A stretch of 47,649 nt of DNA from Anaerolinea thermolimosa (GCF_001050195.2 NZ_DF967965.1:2793927-2841575); one strand, 5' to 3'; positions 35,048 through 43,829 are shown, counted from the first letter of the stretch. The notes: generated from the letters alone by a model not told the origin. Numbers and translations are program-made.

Positions 35048-35665
35048 ATGGCTGAAAGTAGCTTCATCTGGGTGCTGGCCGGAGTTGCCCTCTATGGCAC
35101 AATCCATTCTCTCCTTGCCTCGCATACGGCCAAGCGCCTGGCCGAAAGGGCCTTTGGCTGTGCGGCCCAACGTTTTTATCGGCTGGGGTATGTGATCCTG
35201 GCCCTGCTCACCGCACCTCCGCTGTTGCTCTTACCTTTCCTTCTGCCCGATCGTCCACTGTATTCCATTCCTTCCCCCTGGGTGTACCTCACCCTTACCC
35301 TGCAGGGATTGGCCCTGCTGGGTTTACTCGCCGCCATCCGGCAGACGGGCACCGCCGCATTCCTCGGCCTGCGGCAAATCACCCGGCCCCAGCCCCTCAT
35401 CAGCCGCGCCGGGCCCGACCAGCTCGTAACCGTCGGCCTCTACCGTTTTGTCCGCCATCCCATTTATACTTTTTCTTTTATTCTGATCTGGTTAATGCCC
35501 GTCGTCACCTGGAACACTCTGGCACTGATGCTTGGGCTCACACTGTATACCTTCATCGGGGTGTTATTCGAAGAGCGTAAGCTCTCGGCCGAGTTCGGCC
35601 CCGCTTATGAAGCCTACCGGCGCCGTACCCCCATGGTGTTCCCGCGCCTTTTCCCGCACAGGTAG
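35048..35665 (+). CDS. Isoprenylcysteine methyltransferase / NnrU-like membrane protein
   Basis: A 205-residue protein with about five hydrophobic helices and the C-terminal signature of the ICMT/PEMT/NnrU group: GLYRFVRHPIYTFSFILIW (about residues 128-146, SAM-contact region RHPIY) and FEERKLSAEFGPAYEAYRRRTPMVFP. Bacterial relatives methylate lipids or prenyl groups, or belong to NnrU-type proteins with unclear roles. I chose ATG 35048 from the -10 box spacing; a longer in-frame start at 35009 lies upstream of that promoter. It converges on the next gene with an 8-nt gap. Confidence 0.8.
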   Translation: MAESSFIWVLAGVALYGTIHSLLASHTAKRLAERAFGCAAQRFYRLGYVILALLTAPPLLLLPFLLPDRPLYSIPSPWVYLTLTLQGLALLGLLAAIRQTGTAAFLGLRQITRPQPLISRAGPDQLVTVGLYRFVRHPIYTFSFILIWLMPVVTWNTLALMLGLTLYTFIGVLFEERKLSAEFGPAYEAYRRRTPMVFPRLFPHR

Positions 35666-35673
35666 CTCTTCTT

Positions 35674-36954
35674 TCAAAGAATCAGCCCTAACAACGGAAC
35701 GAGCATTTCGGCCCGGGTCAACCCGCCGTGCCTGCCCAGCAGTGGATTCTCACGGTTGGCAAAATACCAGAAGGCCCCTTCGTCTGGGAGCACCACAAAA
35801 TCTCCCACACGTTCCGCCAGGCGCGGATGTTGCTTCCCCATGCCGAAAAGGCCCGCCGCCAGAAAACGCTCTGCCGGAACAACCCTGAACCTTTCTCCCC
35901 AGGCCTGATCCACATAACCCAGAAAATCTTCCTGGCGCCCGTTACGAACGAACACGTAAGGCAGGCGCGCTTCACCGGAGGGAAGCATGGTGAGCATTTC
36001 CAGCAACGCAGGATGATGGCGCAGCTCAAAATGCGGATTTTTGGGAGTAAAAATGTGCCCGTGATCAGCCGTGAGCAGAATCAACGTATCACCCCGCCGC
36101 TTGCGCAACCGGTCGGCAAGGAAATACCCCCACTGAAGGCTGAACGCGGCCAGCTCCCGTTGAACACGCTCATCACCGGGGCCGAATTGATGCATGGTGT
36201 CATCCAGTCCGGGCCAGTACGCATAGATGTAGCGCTTTTCACGCGCGGGAGTATCCAGCAATGCGTCCAGACTGACGAACAGATCAGCCAGGTTGAGAAA
36301 AGGAGAGGTGCGTGCTTCACGGTGAAGCTGAAGCGACAGGCTGGAACGCGCCAGTGCTCGCTGGATGAACGCATACGTCTGCACCCCCGCTCGCCCCAGG
36401 TGGTATGCCAGCGGCTCCACCGGCAGGAAAGTGGCCGGGTCGAAGCCTGCCAGGCGCAGGTTGCCCGGCCCCTCGCTAAAGCTTGCCGGGTTGTGGAAAA
36501 TCATATTGGCGATCAGGCTGTATTCCTTAAGAAAAAGCTCATATCCGATCACCCCATGCTCTGCGGGTAAGACTCCCGTCCAGAGCGTGGTCAGGGCCGT
36601 GGCTGTGGTCGAAGGCACCACACTGGTCAAAGGCGCCAGCAGGGCATCGGGGGGTAAATTTCGCCACCCACCGGCTGAAGGAGCATCGATCGCCTGCAAG
36701 AACAGATCCAGCCCAAAACCATCCACGAGCAGAAGAATGACCGTGCGAAACCGCTGGCCCAGGGCATTCCTTAAATCTTCCTGTAATGGAGGCGCGGCCC
36801 CCCCGGGAGGATCCGCCCCCAGCCAGGTACATATACTGGCGGGCAGGTTGGCAATCGATAACCCCGAATAGAAAGGCCGAAAGACTGGTAAAAGAGGGTC
36901 AGGTACCTGATTGGAATCAAGAATCGGGAGAAAGCGGGACGTGAGATCGTTCAT
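35674..36954 (-). CDS. Alkaline phosphatase superfamily phosphodiesterase/nucleotide pyrophosphatase
   Basis: A 426-residue enzyme of the alkaline phosphatase/NPP superfamily. The two-metal ligand set is visible: VDGFG (first Asp), the nucleophile region PSTTATALTT, YWPGLDDTMHQFG (Asp and His), TADHGH (Asp-His) and RHGGL (His). It lacks a signal peptide and transmembrane segment, so it is probably cytoplasmic, unlike most secreted NPPs. Its substrate is not evident. A minus-sense TAGAAT ends 6 nt before the ATG, so the transcript is probably leaderless. It is divergent from the P5C dehydrogenase-like gene. Confidence 0.88.
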   Translation of the reverse strand: MNDLTSRFLPILDSNQVPDPLLPVFRPFYSGLSIANLPASICTWLGADPPGGAAPPLQEDLRNALGQRFRTVILLLVDGFGLDLFLQAIDAPSAGGWRNLPPDALLAPLTSVVPSTTATALTTLWTGVLPAEHGVIGYELFLKEYSLIANMIFHNPASFSEGPGNLRLAGFDPATFLPVEPLAYHLGRAGVQTYAFIQRALARSSLSLQLHREARTSPFLNLADLFVSLDALLDTPAREKRYIYAYWPGLDDTMHQFGPGDERVQRELAAFSLQWGYFLADRLRKRRGDTLILLTADHGHIFTPKNPHFELRHHPALLEMLTMLPSGEARLPYVFVRNGRQEDFLGYVDQAWGERFRVVPAERFLAAGLFGMGKQHPRLAERVGDFVVLPDEGAFWYFANRENPLLGRHGGLTRAEMLVPLLGLIL

Positions 36955-36960
36955 GATTGA

Positions 36961-36966
36961 ATTCTA
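36961..36966 (-). promoter_or_regulatory. -10 box giving a leaderless start for the phosphodiesterase gene
   Basis: Minus-sense TAGAAT ends 6 nt before the ATG at 36954, in a 152-bp divergent intergenic region. It lies back to back with the promoter of the aldehyde dehydrogenase gene. Confidence 0.55.
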
Positions 36967-36973
36967 ACCCATT

Positions 36974-37002
36974 TTGACGCATCCCCTCTTCTACGCTATA
37001 CT
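36974..37002 (+). promoter_or_regulatory. Promoter of the P5C dehydrogenase-like gene
   Basis: TTGACG (36974-36979), a 17-nt spacer and TATACT (36997-37002), each 5/6 to consensus. The leader is about 98 nt. It contains a minimal ATG-N9-TAG unit at 37018-37032 behind an AAGGGGA. Confidence 0.7.
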
Positions 37003-37106
37003 TAGGTTAGAAGGGGAATGCACGGCCATTAGAACAGGATGTGGCGACCGTTCATTTTCCCTCAGCCAACCCTTTCTTTCTCACTCGATCAGGAGGTTCG
37101 TGGACT

Positions 37107-38693
37107 ATGGCAGCCGACACAGGCTTCAAGCTGACGTACGCGACGATGTTCAACCCACCCGAAGAGTTCCACACCCATTTTGAAGAGGCCCTTGCCAGGG
37201 TTAAAGCCAACCTGGGTAAAGAACACGGGATGATCATCGGCGGGCGGGAACGTTACTCTGCCGAGAAGTTCGAAGACCGTAACCCCGCCAATACCGAAAT
37301 GGTACTGGGAATCTTCCAGAAAGGGAGCGTGCAGGATGCCCACGATGCCATTGCCGCAGCCAAAAAGGCCTTTCGAGACTGGAGCCGCACTCCCTGGCAG
37401 GAACGCGTTGCGCTCATCCGCAAAGCCGCCGATCTAATCGATCAGCGCATTTACGAAATGGGCGCGGTGGTTTCCCTCGAGGTTGGGAAAAACCGCACTG
37501 AAGCTCTCGGCGATGTCGCCGAAACCGCCGATCTCTTCCGATATGCCTGCCAGTCGATGGAAGACCACCACGGCTTCATCGTCGAAATGGGACGTGACCC
37601 ATTGCCGGGCTTTCTGGCGACCAATACTTCGGTGCTCCGCCCGTATGGAGTTTGGCTGGTCATCAGCCCCTTCAACTTCCCCTGCGCGCTCACCGGCGGC
37701 CCCGCGGCCGCGGCCCTCGTCACCGGCAACACACTGGTGATGAAACCCGCCTCCGATACCCCCTGGACGGCCCGCCTGATTGCAGAGTGCCTCCGCGATG
37801 CTGGCCTGCCCGATGGGGTGTTCAATTACGTTACCGGCGGCGGAAGCACCCTCGGCCAGGCGCTCATTGAACATCCTGACGTGGCCGGGGTAACCTTCAC
37901 TGGCTCTTACGATGTAGGTATGAAGATCTACCGCGATTTCGCCCGTTCAGCATGGGTGCGTCCCACCATTCTTGAACTGGGTGGTAAAAACCCGGCCATC
38001 GTTTCCCGGCATGCCAACCTCGATGACGCCGCCATTGGCATCACCCGCTCGGCCTTCGGGTTGCAGGGGCAGAAGTGCTCGGCCTGCTCCAGGGTATACA
38101 TCGAAGCACCGGTCTACGACGAGCTGGTAGAAAAGCTGGTGACCCTCACCCAGAAGATGAAAATAGGCGACCCCACCGATCGCAGTGTGTACCTGGGGCC
38201 GGTGATCAACCAGAGTTCGTACCGCGATTATCAGAACTTTGCCGAAGAGCTCCATCAGGCCGGTACCATCCTCACCGGAGGTAAAGTGCTCACAGAAGGT
38301 GAGTTTGCCAGAGGATACTTTGTAGCTCCCACGCTGGTAGCCGACCTGCCGCTCAATCACCGTTTATGGAAGCACGAAATGTTCGTGCCCATCACCACCC
38401 TGGCCAGGGTACAGAGCCTCGATGAAGCCATGCAGCTTGCCAACGACGTGAACTACGGCCTTACTGCGGGCTTTTATGGCACACCGGAAGAAGCCCAATG
38501 GTTCTTCGAGAATATCGAAGCGGGAGTTACCTACGCCAACCGCCCTCAGGGTGCCACAACCGGAGCCTGGCCGGGCTTCCAGCCCTTCGGCGGGTGGAAA
38601 GGCTCCGGGGCAACCGGAAAGAACGCCGGCGGGGTATATTACCTGCCGCTGTATATGCGTGAGCAGATTCACACTCTGATCCAGCGGCTCTAA
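37107..38693 (+). CDS. L-glutamate gamma-semialdehyde (P5C) dehydrogenase-like aldehyde dehydrogenase
   Basis: A 528-residue NAD(P)-dependent aldehyde dehydrogenase. The N-terminal stretch (FEEALARVKANLGKEHGMII) and length match the RocA/PruA type, which oxidises glutamate semialdehyde from proline or arginine to glutamate. Landmarks are the cofactor site VTFTGSYDVGM, general base Glu in ELGGKN, catalytic Cys in GLQGQKCSACSR, and the C-terminal FQPFGGWKGSG. I chose ATG 37107 because AGGAGGT lies 9 nt upstream; the in-frame start at 37041 lacks support. No proline dehydrogenase is adjacent, so the substrate is inferred from family resemblance. Confidence 0.87.
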   Translation: MAADTGFKLTYATMFNPPEEFHTHFEEALARVKANLGKEHGMIIGGRERYSAEKFEDRNPANTEMVLGIFQKGSVQDAHDAIAAAKKAFRDWSRTPWQERVALIRKAADLIDQRIYEMGAVVSLEVGKNRTEALGDVAETADLFRYACQSMEDHHGFIVEMGRDPLPGFLATNTSVLRPYGVWLVISPFNFPCALTGGPAAAALVTGNTLVMKPASDTPWTARLIAECLRDAGLPDGVFNYVTGGGSTLGQALIEHPDVAGVTFTGSYDVGMKIYRDFARSAWVRPTILELGGKNPAIVSRHANLDDAAIGITRSAFGLQGQKCSACSRVYIEAPVYDELVEKLVTLTQKMKIGDPTDRSVYLGPVINQSSYRDYQNFAEELHQAGTILTGGKVLTEGEFARGYFVAPTLVADLPLNHRLWKHEMFVPITTLARVQSLDEAMQLANDVNYGLTAGFYGTPEEAQWFFENIEAGVTYANRPQGATTGAWPGFQPFGGWKGSGATGKNAGGVYYLPLYMREQIHTLIQRL

Positions 38694-38706
38694 ATGCCTG
38701 TTCACA

Positions 38707-38738
38707 CCAGGGCGGGATTCTCCCGCCCTGGCAATTTT
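38707..38738 (+). terminator. Intrinsic terminator after the aldehyde dehydrogenase gene
   Basis: Perfect 11-bp stem CCAGGGCGGGA / TCCCGCCCTGG (38707-38731) with a 3-nt loop, then CAATTTT. It separates the dehydrogenase from the next three genes. Confidence 0.8.
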
Positions 38739-38744
38739 CCACCC

Positions 38745-38978
38745 ATGACCCTGACGAATCGCATCGGCACGTTCCTTTTCTGGCTCGGCTTTATCCTGCT
38801 TTTCCTGTTTATCTTCTCCGATGTTGCCGACCAGCCAGCCTTTGGTTACTTTTGCAGTGGTGCTTTATGCCTCGTCATCGGCGCTGTGTTATGGTGGCGC
38901 TCCCCGGCTCCACCATCTGAGCCACCGGCGCGCTTCCGTACCCTCAAGAAAATGATGAAGAAGAAAAAAGACCAGTAA
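38745..38978 (+). CDS. Small membrane protein upstream of CoA-transferase genes
   Basis: A 77-residue protein with two hydrophobic helices (about 8-25 and 32-50), a proline-rich stretch (PAPPSEPPARF) and a lysine-rich tail KKMMKKKKDQ. No ribosome site is evident before ATG 38745. It ends 2 nt before the CoA-transferase A gene, suggesting co-transcription and coupling. Family not recognised. Confidence 0.6.
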   Translation: MTLTNRIGTFLFWLGFILLFLFIFSDVADQPAFGYFCSGALCLVIGAVLWWRSPAPPSEPPARFRTLKKMMKKKKDQ

Positions 38979-38980
38979 AT

Positions 38981-39883
38981 ATGTCCAAACTTTGTTCCCT
39001 TGCTGAAGCCATCTCCCGTTATGTTCACGATGGTGATCTGGTCTACCTGGCTGGATTCACCCACCTGATTCCCTTCGCCGCCGGGCATGAGATCATTCGC
39101 CAGGGCCGGAAAGACCTGGTGCTGGCACGTGCTACCCCGGACCTGATCTACGACCAGATGGCCGCCGCTGGCTGTGCCCGGAAAATTATTTTTTCCTACA
39201 TGGGCAACCCCGGCGTGGGTTCACTCAAGGTCTTACGCCGCCTGCTGGAAGCGGGCCGATTGGAATGGGAGGAATACTCTCATTTTGGAATGATCACCCG
39301 GTTGCAGGCGGGTGCCTCCGGGTTGCCCTTCCTGCCCATGAACCCCACCGCCGCAACCGACCTGGAACAGGCGAACCCCCTTTACCGCCGTGTGACCGAT
39401 CCCTATTCAGGCCGTGAAGTGATCGTGGTGCCGCCGCTTCAGCCCGATGTAGCCGTGATTCACGTCCAGCGCGCCGATGCCCGCGGGAATGCCCACATCT
39501 GGGGAATCATCGGCGAGCAGAAAGAAGCCGCCTTCGCCGCCAGACGGGTGATCATCACTGCTGAAGAAATCGTCTCCGAAGAGGTGATCCGCTCTGACCC
39601 CAACCGCACACTCATCCCCGAATTTATCGTAGATGCAGTGTGCCATGTGCCCTACTGTGCCCACCCTTCCTATACTCAGGGATATTATGACCGCGACAAC
39701 GCCTTTTACCTGCAATGGGATGAGATCAGCGAAACCGAATCCGCTGTACAGGCTTACCTGAACGAATGGATATTCGGGGTGCCCGATCGAAATGCCTACT
39801 GGGAAAAACTGGGGGCCGAAACCCATGCCCGGCTGCATGTTGCTCCCCGCCTGAGCCATCCGGTTAATTACGGAGCGTATTGA
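38981..39883 (+). CDS. Family I CoA-transferase, subunit A (GctA-like)
   Basis: A 300-residue alpha subunit of a glutaconate/3-oxoacid-type CoA-transferase. Landmarks are DGDLVYLAGFTHLIPFAAGHEIIRQ at the N-terminus (in part GFTHLIPFAAGHE), the VLARATPD segment, MNPTAATDLE and the region PDVAVIHVQRADARGNAHI. The beta subunit follows after 56 nt. Such enzymes move CoA between carboxylates in amino-acid or aromatic-acid catabolism. The substrate is not decided; GctAB, CatIJ and IpdAB-like hydrolases share this fold. Confidence 0.9.
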   Translation: MSKLCSLAEAISRYVHDGDLVYLAGFTHLIPFAAGHEIIRQGRKDLVLARATPDLIYDQMAAAGCARKIIFSYMGNPGVGSLKVLRRLLEAGRLEWEEYSHFGMITRLQAGASGLPFLPMNPTAATDLEQANPLYRRVTDPYSGREVIVVPPLQPDVAVIHVQRADARGNAHIWGIIGEQKEAAFAARRVIITAEEIVSEEVIRSDPNRTLIPEFIVDAVCHVPYCAHPSYTQGYYDRDNAFYLQWDEISETESAVQAYLNEWIFGVPDRNAYWEKLGAETHARLHVAPRLSHPVNYGAY

Positions 39884-39939
39884 ACCATGCCAGATAAAAT
39901 TCTCCATTTTCCTCGTCAAATCCTCCGGGGGGGTGTATT

Positions 39940-40704
39940 ATGACCGAACTCTGGACGGCTTCCGAATTGATGACCATCAATGCAGCGCGATTGCTCCGCG
40001 ATGGAGACGTGGTTTTCGTGGGAGTAGGATTACCCAACCTGGCCTGCAATCTCGCAAGGCGCACCCATGCCCCCAACCTCTACATGATCTACGAAGCCGG
40101 AGTGATCGGCGCCCGCCCAAACCGCCTGCCTCTTTCCATTGGCGATCCAACCCTGGTAAGCGGTGCGGCGGCTGTGTGCAGCATGTACGATATCTTCACC
40201 CTCTACCTCCAGCGCGGCAACGTGGATGTGGGTTTTCTCGGTGGGGCGCAAATTGACCGCTACGGGAACATCAATGCCACCGTGATTGGAGAATACACCC
40301 ACCCCCGGGTGCGCCTGCCTGGCTCGGGAGGTTCTATGGAAATTGCCGCCTGGGCCAACCGCTGTTACATCATCACCCCTCATCAGAAACGCCGTTTCCC
40401 CGAACGGGTAGATTTTTGCACTTCAGCAGGCTTCCTCAGCGGGAAGGGAGAGCGCCAGGCCGCCGGGGTACGCGGAAGCGGCCCTCAGGCGGTAGTGACC
40501 AACCTGGGCATTCTGGAACCCGATGAAAACGGTGAACTGATCCTCACCGCTCTTCATCCAGGTGCAACCCTCGCAGACGCCCGTGAAAACACCGGATGGC
40601 CGCTTCGCACTGCCGCCGAGCTGAAAGAAACCGTGCCACCTTCGGCTGAAGAATTACGTATTTTGCGCGAAGAACTCGACCCGCAGGGAATTTACCTGAA
40701 ATAG
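39940..40704 (+). CDS. Family I CoA-transferase, subunit B (GctB-like)
   Basis: A 254-residue beta subunit, which carries the catalytic Glu in family I enzymes. Here that residue is probably in IYEAGVIGARP (about residues 47-57). Further features are DVGFLGGAQIDRYGNINAT and the LPGSGGSMEIA glycine loop. The start follows a run of seven G. Together with the gene upstream it forms the active heterodimer unit. Confidence 0.9.
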   Translation: MTELWTASELMTINAARLLRDGDVVFVGVGLPNLACNLARRTHAPNLYMIYEAGVIGARPNRLPLSIGDPTLVSGAAAVCSMYDIFTLYLQRGNVDVGFLGGAQIDRYGNINATVIGEYTHPRVRLPGSGGSMEIAAWANRCYIITPHQKRRFPERVDFCTSAGFLSGKGERQAAGVRGSGPQAVVTNLGILEPDENGELILTALHPGATLADARENTGWPLRTAAELKETVPPSAEELRILREELDPQGIYLK

Positions 40705-40809
40705 AAGGGCAACGAGTCTTCCTCCGGTTCGTTTCAGGAGCTGCATGGCCCGAACAGAATCAAACTCCCGTGATGCAGGCCTGCACTGGATAGATCAGGA
40801 GTTGTAACG

Positions 40810-41829
40810 TTGGAAAATGTGATTGAAGTTTTAATTACCTTACCCCTTTCGGAAGAGGAACTCGCCCCTTTGCGCGAACTGGCTCCACGGGTGAACATCA
40901 ATGTCCACGTGGCTCGCCGCCCCGAAGATGTACCCGATGACCTCTGGAAACGAGTTGAGGTGCTCTACACCGATCGCGTTCTACCCCCTCCAGAGCGCGT
41001 TCCAAACCTGCGCTGGTTGCAATTCCATTCCGCTGGCATCGACTTTGCCCTCGACTCTCCCCTCCTGCGCAAAGAGGGTTTGCGGGTGACCACGCTTTCC
41101 GGGGCGGCGGCTCCGCAGGCGGCTGAATACTGCCTCACCGTGATGCTGGCTATTGCCCATCATCTGCCCGACCTTTTCACGGCTCAATCCAGAGCTGAAT
41201 GGCCACGTGAGCGCGCGGAACGCCTGATGCCCCAGGAATTGCGCGGCAGTACGGTGGGGATCATCGGGTACGGCTCAATTGGCCGTGAACTGGCACGCCT
41301 GCTTCAACCCTTTGGGGTGACCATCCTGGCTGCCAAGCGAGACGCCATGCACCCCGAAGATACGGGGTATTTTGTCGAGGGTCTGGGTGACCCCCATGGA
41401 ACGCTCTTCACCCGCCTTTATCCCTATCAGGCGATCAAGGGAATGATGAAACTGTGTGACTTTGTGGTGGTCACCACCCCGCTTACCCCCGAAACCCGGG
41501 GGATGATCGGTGCCGATGAGCTGGCAGTCATGAAGCCAACCGCGTTTCTGATTGTGGTCGGCAGGGGGAGCGTGGTGGATGAACAGGCTCTGCTCAATGC
41601 CCTGCATGAGAAGCGTCTGAGAGGCGCCGTGCTGGATGTGTTTGCTGAAGAACCCCTGGCACCCACCAGCCCGCTTTGGAAAGCCCCTAACCTGCTGATC
41701 ACCCCTCACATCGCAGGAATGAGCACCCATTATAATGAACGGGCCGTGGCCCTTTTCCTGGCCAACCTGCGGCGCTATCTCACCGGAGCGCCCCTCTATA
41801 ACCTTTATCAGCCACCCCTCGGTTATTGA
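40810..41829 (+). CDS. D-isomer-specific 2-hydroxyacid dehydrogenase
   Basis: A 339-residue NAD-dependent oxidoreductase. Rossmann motif GIIGYGSIG (about 140-148), VVTTPLTPETRGMIG, catalytic Arg in VGRGSVVDE, Glu in FAEEPL and His in ITPHIAG. The start is probably TTG 40810, 9 nt after AGGAG; GTG 40819 is the alternative. An insert between the Rossmann motif and the TTPLTPET segment is typical of glyoxylate/hydroxypyruvate reductase-like members of uncertain substrate. It lies between a CoA-transferase pair and a HAD hydrolase. Confidence 0.9.
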   Translation: MENVIEVLITLPLSEEELAPLRELAPRVNINVHVARRPEDVPDDLWKRVEVLYTDRVLPPPERVPNLRWLQFHSAGIDFALDSPLLRKEGLRVTTLSGAAAPQAAEYCLTVMLAIAHHLPDLFTAQSRAEWPRERAERLMPQELRGSTVGIIGYGSIGRELARLLQPFGVTILAAKRDAMHPEDTGYFVEGLGDPHGTLFTRLYPYQAIKGMMKLCDFVVVTTPLTPETRGMIGADELAVMKPTAFLIVVGRGSVVDEQALLNALHEKRLRGAVLDVFAEEPLAPTSPLWKAPNLLITPHIAGMSTHYNERAVALFLANLRRYLTGAPLYNLYQPPLGY

Positions 41830-41877
41830 TCGCCGGGATGAACATGATCTACTCATTCGATGGATTGAGTTAACTTT

Positions 41878-42618
41878 ATGAAACGCTTTGATCTGGTACT
41901 TTTCGATCTGGGGGCCACCCTCATCTGGTTCAATGGCGACTGGGAAACTGCCGTCCGTGAAGGCATTCAGTCCATGCAGCAAACCCTGGTGAAGCTCGGA
42001 TACCCCCTGGGTGATTCGTTTGCCCAATATTACCGGGAGACCGCGCGTGAATATTACCGCTGGCGCGACGATAACCTCACGGAAACCCCCGCCCCCGAGG
42101 TTTTCCGGCGCATTCTTGCCGAATATGGTTACAACACCATTCCCCGGGAACACGTGGACGCTGCTCTGACGGCCCTCTACCGCGCAACCCAGTCTCACTG
42201 GCAGGCCGAAGAAGATGCCCTCCCCACACTTGAGGAGCTCCGCCGCCGGGGTTATCCCATCGGGTTGATCTCCAATGCCGGGTACGATGAGGATGTGCAG
42301 GTGCTCATCGACCGGGCCGGGCTTCGCCCTTATCTGGAGTTCATCCTCACCTCAGCCGCCTTCGGCATTCGAAAACCTCACCCCGACATTTTCGAGGCGG
42401 CATTGAACCACTTTGGTGTGCCACCAGAGCGGGCGGTGATGGTAGGTGATTTCCTGCAGGCCGATATTCTCGGCGCCAACCGGCTGGGAATGGGCAGTGT
42501 GTGGATCACTCGCCGGGTCGATCTTCTATCTTCTCAGCCCTGGCTGGAACGTATTCAACCCAATCACACCATCTCGACGCTGGGTGAACTCCCCACGCTG
42601 CTGGAAAACTGGGGTTGA
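41878..42618 (+). CDS. HAD superfamily hydrolase
   Basis: A 246-residue HAD subfamily I protein. Motif I is FDLGATL, with the nucleophile Asp8 but Gly in place of the second Asp seen in most phosphatases. Motif II is LISNAG, motif III GIRKPHPDIF, and motif IV VGDFLQADILGA. An alpha-helical cap lies at residues 15-95. The FDLG variant is common in uncharacterised HADs, so phosphatase activity should not be assumed. It stands 48 nt after the dehydrogenase gene. Confidence 0.9.
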   Translation: MKRFDLVLFDLGATLIWFNGDWETAVREGIQSMQQTLVKLGYPLGDSFAQYYRETAREYYRWRDDNLTETPAPEVFRRILAEYGYNTIPREHVDAALTALYRATQSHWQAEEDALPTLEELRRRGYPIGLISNAGYDEDVQVLIDRAGLRPYLEFILTSAAFGIRKPHPDIFEAALNHFGVPPERAVMVGDFLQADILGANRLGMGSVWITRRVDLLSSQPWLERIQPNHTISTLGELPTLLENWG

Positions 42619-42624
42619 ATCCCT

Positions 42625-43584
42625 TCAGGGGCGCGCCTCTACCAGCGCCTCTACCTTTTCAATGGCCTCCCCCAGGCTGTAGATCATGGCGCTGAACGCC
42701 ATCCTCTGGCCTGACGGCAGGGGTTGGGGGCTTTCCCAGCGGCGCACTCCCACAGGCCGGCCCTGAACATTCAGAGCCACCAGCCCCACCCACACCGTCT
42801 GAGCAGAGGCACCGGCAGGGGGCATCACTACTTCTCCCTTTACAGACGCCGAAAGCCCGTCAGGAGCGACACCAATCTCCAGCCCTTCGATATGTGCATC
42901 CAGGTAGCGCGTGTTGGGTTCTGGCACCGGAAGCGCTGAAGTCAACTCAAAGCCAAGCTCAAAGTGTTGGGGGGCTGGCGGGAGGATAACCACTGTCAGC
43001 GGCAGGCCATTCCCCGGAGAGAGCAAGTTGAGCAGCGGCACGGCGGGTGCATCCAGCATGTTGCCGTCGTTCATCCGCAGGCGAAAGACGCCGCTCAGGT
43101 TCTCCACCGCAGTGGTGGTGGCATTCGAAATCACCACCAGGCACATCAGGCTGGAATCCAGCCTGGGGTAGCAGACGGGTGCACCCGCCCGCACCGGCAA
43201 AGGTGTGGGAGTTGGGTTGGCCACCGTCGGGGTGGGCCGTTCCCCCGCCGGGACGAGCAGGCGCATCCCCACGCTCATCGCTCGCGGATTCACGGTGGGA
43301 TTCGCGGTCATGAGTGCATCCAGGGGCAGACCATACTGTAAGGCGATCCCGAACATATCTTCTCCCTCCCGGACAATATGCGTGAGAGGGGTAGGGGTGA
43401 GCGATGGCAGGGGGGTGGGGGTGGATGGACTGGCCGCCGAAGGCGTGATTCTGGCCGGTGGCGTAAAGGGAGTAAGCTCTCCACTGCGCAGAGTTGGACT
43501 GGTTACAGGCGCCAGTGTTTTCACCGGTGCACAGGCAGCAAGCAAAAAAACAAGCAGGAAGCAGGCATTCCGTAAAAGAGTCAT
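42625..43584 (-). CDS. LysM-domain lipoprotein
   Basis: A 319-residue lipoprotein: lipobox LAAC (Cys 18), a Pro/Thr/Ser-rich linker, and one LysM domain at about 68-114 (THIVREGEDMFGIALQYGLP ... NPTVNPRAMSVGMRLLVPAG) for peptidoglycan binding. A second TPTP linker and a C-terminal beta-rich domain of about 190 residues follow (FELGFELTSALPVPEP, VWVGLVALNVQGRPVG), which I do not recognise. TATAAT ends 6 nt before the ATG, so the transcript is probably leaderless. It is convergent with the HAD gene, 6 nt apart. Confidence 0.88.
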   Translation of the reverse strand: MTLLRNACFLLVFLLAACAPVKTLAPVTSPTLRSGELTPFTPPARITPSAASPSTPTPLPSLTPTPLTHIVREGEDMFGIALQYGLPLDALMTANPTVNPRAMSVGMRLLVPAGERPTPTVANPTPTPLPVRAGAPVCYPRLDSSLMCLVVISNATTTAVENLSGVFRLRMNDGNMLDAPAVPLLNLLSPGNGLPLTVVILPPAPQHFELGFELTSALPVPEPNTRYLDAHIEGLEIGVAPDGLSASVKGEVVMPPAGASAQTVWVGLVALNVQGRPVGVRRWESPQPLPSGQRMAFSAMIYSLGEAIEKVEALVEARP

Positions 43585-43590
43585 GGGGCC

Positions 43591-43619
43591 ATTATACAGC
43601 CTGGAGTTTCATCGATTAA
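43591..43619 (-). promoter_or_regulatory. Promoter giving a leaderless start for the LysM lipoprotein
   Basis: Minus-sense TATAAT (43596-43591) preceded by TG, with TTAATC as a weak -35 at 17-nt spacing. The -10 ends 6 nt before the ATG at 43584 and leaves no room for a ribosome site. Confidence 0.6.
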
Positions 43620-43693
43620 GCCCATTCCAGATATTTCAGCCTTTCCCCCTCACTCCAGAATCAGCTTATCCACTTAAGCTAAATTTAATCCGA

Positions 43694-43722
43694 TTGACAC
43701 CCGTCTTCACGGTACCTATAAT
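43694..43722 (+). promoter_or_regulatory. Consensus promoter before the membrane-fused hydrolase
   Basis: TTGACA (43694-43699), exactly 17 nt, TATAAT (43717-43722): a full match to the housekeeping consensus and the strongest promoter in the window. It should start at or near 43728, the first base of a short ORF, and gives the hydrolase a leader of about 225 nt. Confidence 0.85.
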
Positions 43723-43727
43723 ATTTT

Positions 43728-43829
43728 ATGCACGCTACTTTGGTCGGGACACAAGGGTGGGTTCCATCCAGGGAGGTGCTTATCGAGAGAAATTTTCCCC
43801 TCTATCCTCAGTCATTGGAACAGCGCTAA
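43728..43829 (+). CDS. Short leaderless ORF upstream of the hydrolase (33 residues)
   Basis: ATG 43728 lies 5 nt after the consensus -10 box, so the transcript probably begins at this codon. The ORF starts MHATLVGTQGWVPSREV, ends PQSLEQR and stops at 43827-43829, 123 nt before the hydrolase ATG. It fits the leaderless pattern seen at other genes here. Between the two ORFs is a hairpin region with AGCCC/GGGCT around TGGAATATTCCA (43842-43866). It may be a regulatory leader peptide or a small protein. I do not recognise it. Confidence 0.4.
   Translation: MHATLVGTQGWVPSREVLIERNFPLYPQSLEQR

Noticed and set aside
35640-35690. TTCTTTCAAAGAA palindrome between convergent genes as a bidirectional terminator
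   Set aside because: A single-base loop and an AT-only stem would not form a stable hairpin.
37018-37032. Minimal upstream ORF (ATG, three codons, TAG) behind AAGGGGA in the P5C dehydrogenase leader
   Set aside because: Four codons are too few to distinguish from chance, and nothing else suggests regulation.
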